Below, piece by piece: positions 9,217 through 9,869 of a DNA stretch of 9,869 nucleotides. Source of the DNA: Candidatus Kerfeldbacteria bacterium (GTDB taxonomy: Bacteria > Patescibacteriota > Patescibacteriia > SBBC01); NCBI GenBank assembly GCA_903854795.1, contig CAINXF010000187.1:1-9869 (forward strand), in the 5' to 3' direction. Position numbers and translations under genes: made by a program. Within the stretch, counting starts at the first letter, position 1. Each line of letters starts with the position of its first letter. Below the pieces are notes generated by a model that made no database searches, was not told the origin of the DNA, and saw only the letters and a list, made by a program, of their open reading frames with translations.

Positions 9217-9264
9217 TATCAAACCTTAAGCCGTAAAAACGATATTACTGCAATTGTAACGCAT

Positions 9265-9290
9265 CACCCCGGGTCATTTCGGGGTGTTTT
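9265..9290 (+). terminator. Rho-independent terminator after the AT-rich orphan gene
   Basis: CACCCCG (9265-9271) pairs exactly with CGGGGTG (9280-9286) around an 8-base loop, followed at once by TTTT (9287-9290). It lies 48 bases after the stop of the 8701 gene and just before the promoter of the kinase gene, insulating the two. Confidence 0.8.
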
Positions 9291-9315
9291 GCATTGACGC
9301 AATTTGTCGTACACT
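9288..9315 (+). promoter_or_regulatory. Candidate promoter of the kinase gene
   Basis: TTTGCA (9288-9293, 4 of 6) and TACACT (9310-9315, 4 of 6) are 16 bases apart. The -10 and the 9-base gap to the ATG are conserved in the upstream remnant. The -35 overlaps the T-tract of the terminator. The short gap predicts a leaderless or nearly leaderless message. Confidence 0.45.
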
Positions 9316-9372
9316 CAGGGAGCCATGGAAACCATTATCATCAAGCTGGGCGGAAGCATTATTACGGCGAAG
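9306..9372 (+). repeat. Downstream copy of the duplicated kinase promoter and 5' end
   Basis: This is the partner of the repeat at 8549-8615, and it is joined to the open kinase gene. The longest exact shared run in the coding part is ATCATCAAGCT. The two copies lie in direct orientation 757 bases apart and bracket the AT-rich gene and its terminator. Confidence 0.8.
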
Positions 9373-9869
9373 AAGTCCGTCACTCCGCGGATCGAACGCG
9401 CCGTGGTGAGATCAATCGCGCGTGATCTCGTCGCCTATCGTTCTAAGCATCCGAACGTCCGTATCGTATTGTTACACGGCGCGGGTTCGTTCGGGCATCC
9501 GCTCGCCCATCGGTACGGCCTCGTGCATGGGCGTCCGACGGCGACGAGGATGATCGGTGCAGGACGCACGATCGCGGCGATGCGCGTCCTCGGGAATTCG
9601 CTCGCCGAGATCATGTGGAAGGAAGGACTTCCGGTGGTGCCAATACAGACGTCAGCGGCGATTCCGGTTGGACGCCGTGGTTCGATGGTCGAATCGTTGT
9701 TACAAGAGAACGCGATACCGATGCTTAATGGCGACGTGGTGCTGAGGAACGGACTGACCGACATCATGTCGGCGGACGAGCAGGTCGCTGAACTAACTAG
9801 AATAGTGAAGCCGTCGAAGATCGTGTTCCTGACCGATGTCGACGGCGTGTATAAGAAGTTCCCGCCCGA
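9325..9869 (+). CDS. Isopentenyl-phosphate-kinase-like amino-acid kinase (cut by window edge)
   Basis: The first 181 codons are present and open to the window end. The amino-acid-kinase fold is clear: METIIIKLGGSIIT (Lys7, Gly9-Gly10), HGAGSFGHPLAHRYGL (51-66), IPMLNGDVV, SADEQVAEL and VFLTDVDGVY. The His58 of GSFGH matches the phosphate-binding His that sets isopentenyl phosphate kinases apart from other amino-acid kinases. These enzymes phosphorylate isopentenyl phosphate to isopentenyl diphosphate with ATP in the alternative (archaeal-type) mevalonate route. Archaeal homologues usually have LHGDVV where this has LNGDVV. Fosfomycin kinase (FomA) is a related alternative. The ATG at 9325 is supported by conservation with the remnant at 8568. 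AGGGAG ends only 2 bases before the ATG, too close for a normal Shine-Dalgarno. A terminator separates it from the previous gene. Confidence 0.82.
   Translation, partial: METIIIKLGGSIITAKKSVTPRIERAVVRSIARDLVAYRSKHPNVRIVLLHGAGSFGHPLAHRYGLVHGRPTATRMIGAGRTIAAMRVLGNSLAEIMWKEGLPVVPIQTSAAIPVGRRGSMVESLLQENAIPMLNGDVVLRNGLTDIMSADEQVAELTRIVKPSKIVFLTDVDGVYKKFPP

Noticed and set aside
8549..9372. Possible insertion sequence bounded by the direct repeats.
   Set aside because: No transposase, integrase or terminal inverted repeats were seen, so I record only the duplicated kinase 5' ends and the cargo gene.

Overview
The window looks like chromosome of an uncultured Patescibacteria/CPR-type bacterium, perhaps parcubacterial. 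This is an inference from several things: compact operons with few Shine-Dalgarno sites, a four-domain ribosomal protein S1, a metallo-hydrolase-fold protein placed just upstream of gyrA, membrane proteins with Asn/Thr-rich tails, and an isopentenyl-phosphate-kinase-like gene. UGA is used as a normal stop codon. Most genes are moderately GC-rich, but two short stretches (about 7036-7850 and 8652-9260) are clearly AT-richer.

Layout. On the minus strand, rpsA (ribosomal protein S1, 2113 to 869) is followed by the 5' part of ftsH (817 down to the window edge); ftsH appears to have its own promoter in the 51-base gap. Back to back with rpsA, a strong promoter drives an unrecognised 329-residue protein (2264-3253). 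Next is a plus-strand operon: a metallo-beta-lactamase-fold protein that has lost its metal ligands (3384-4004), a one-pass membrane protein with an Asn/Thr-rich tail (4007-4543), gyrA (4540-7035) and, 13 bases later, an AT-rich gene for a membrane-anchored, probably Ig-like surface protein (7049-7774). The first three genes are separated by 2 bases or overlap by 4, so translation is probably coupled.

The last 2 kb is an accessory-looking patchwork: a hairpin at 7849-7872, an Arg-rich minus-strand orphan with the best Shine-Dalgarno in the window (8382-7933), a 27-codon remnant of an amino-acid-kinase gene (8568-8651), an AT-rich orphan gene (8701-9216) with a good terminator, and finally an isopentenyl-phosphate-kinase-like gene (9325 to the window end). 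The remnant and the start of this last gene are diverged copies of each other, including the promoter -10 region, and they bracket the AT-rich orphan.

The observations most worth a second look are (i) this duplicated kinase 5' end flanking an AT-rich cargo gene, (ii) the apparently inactive metallo-hydrolase in the gyrA operon, and (iii) a repeated promoter geometry in which the -10 box ends 7-9 bases before the start codon, which predicts leaderless mRNAs. No tRNA, rRNA, CRISPR array, transposase or integrase was seen, and no gene-free stretch exceeds 300 bases.
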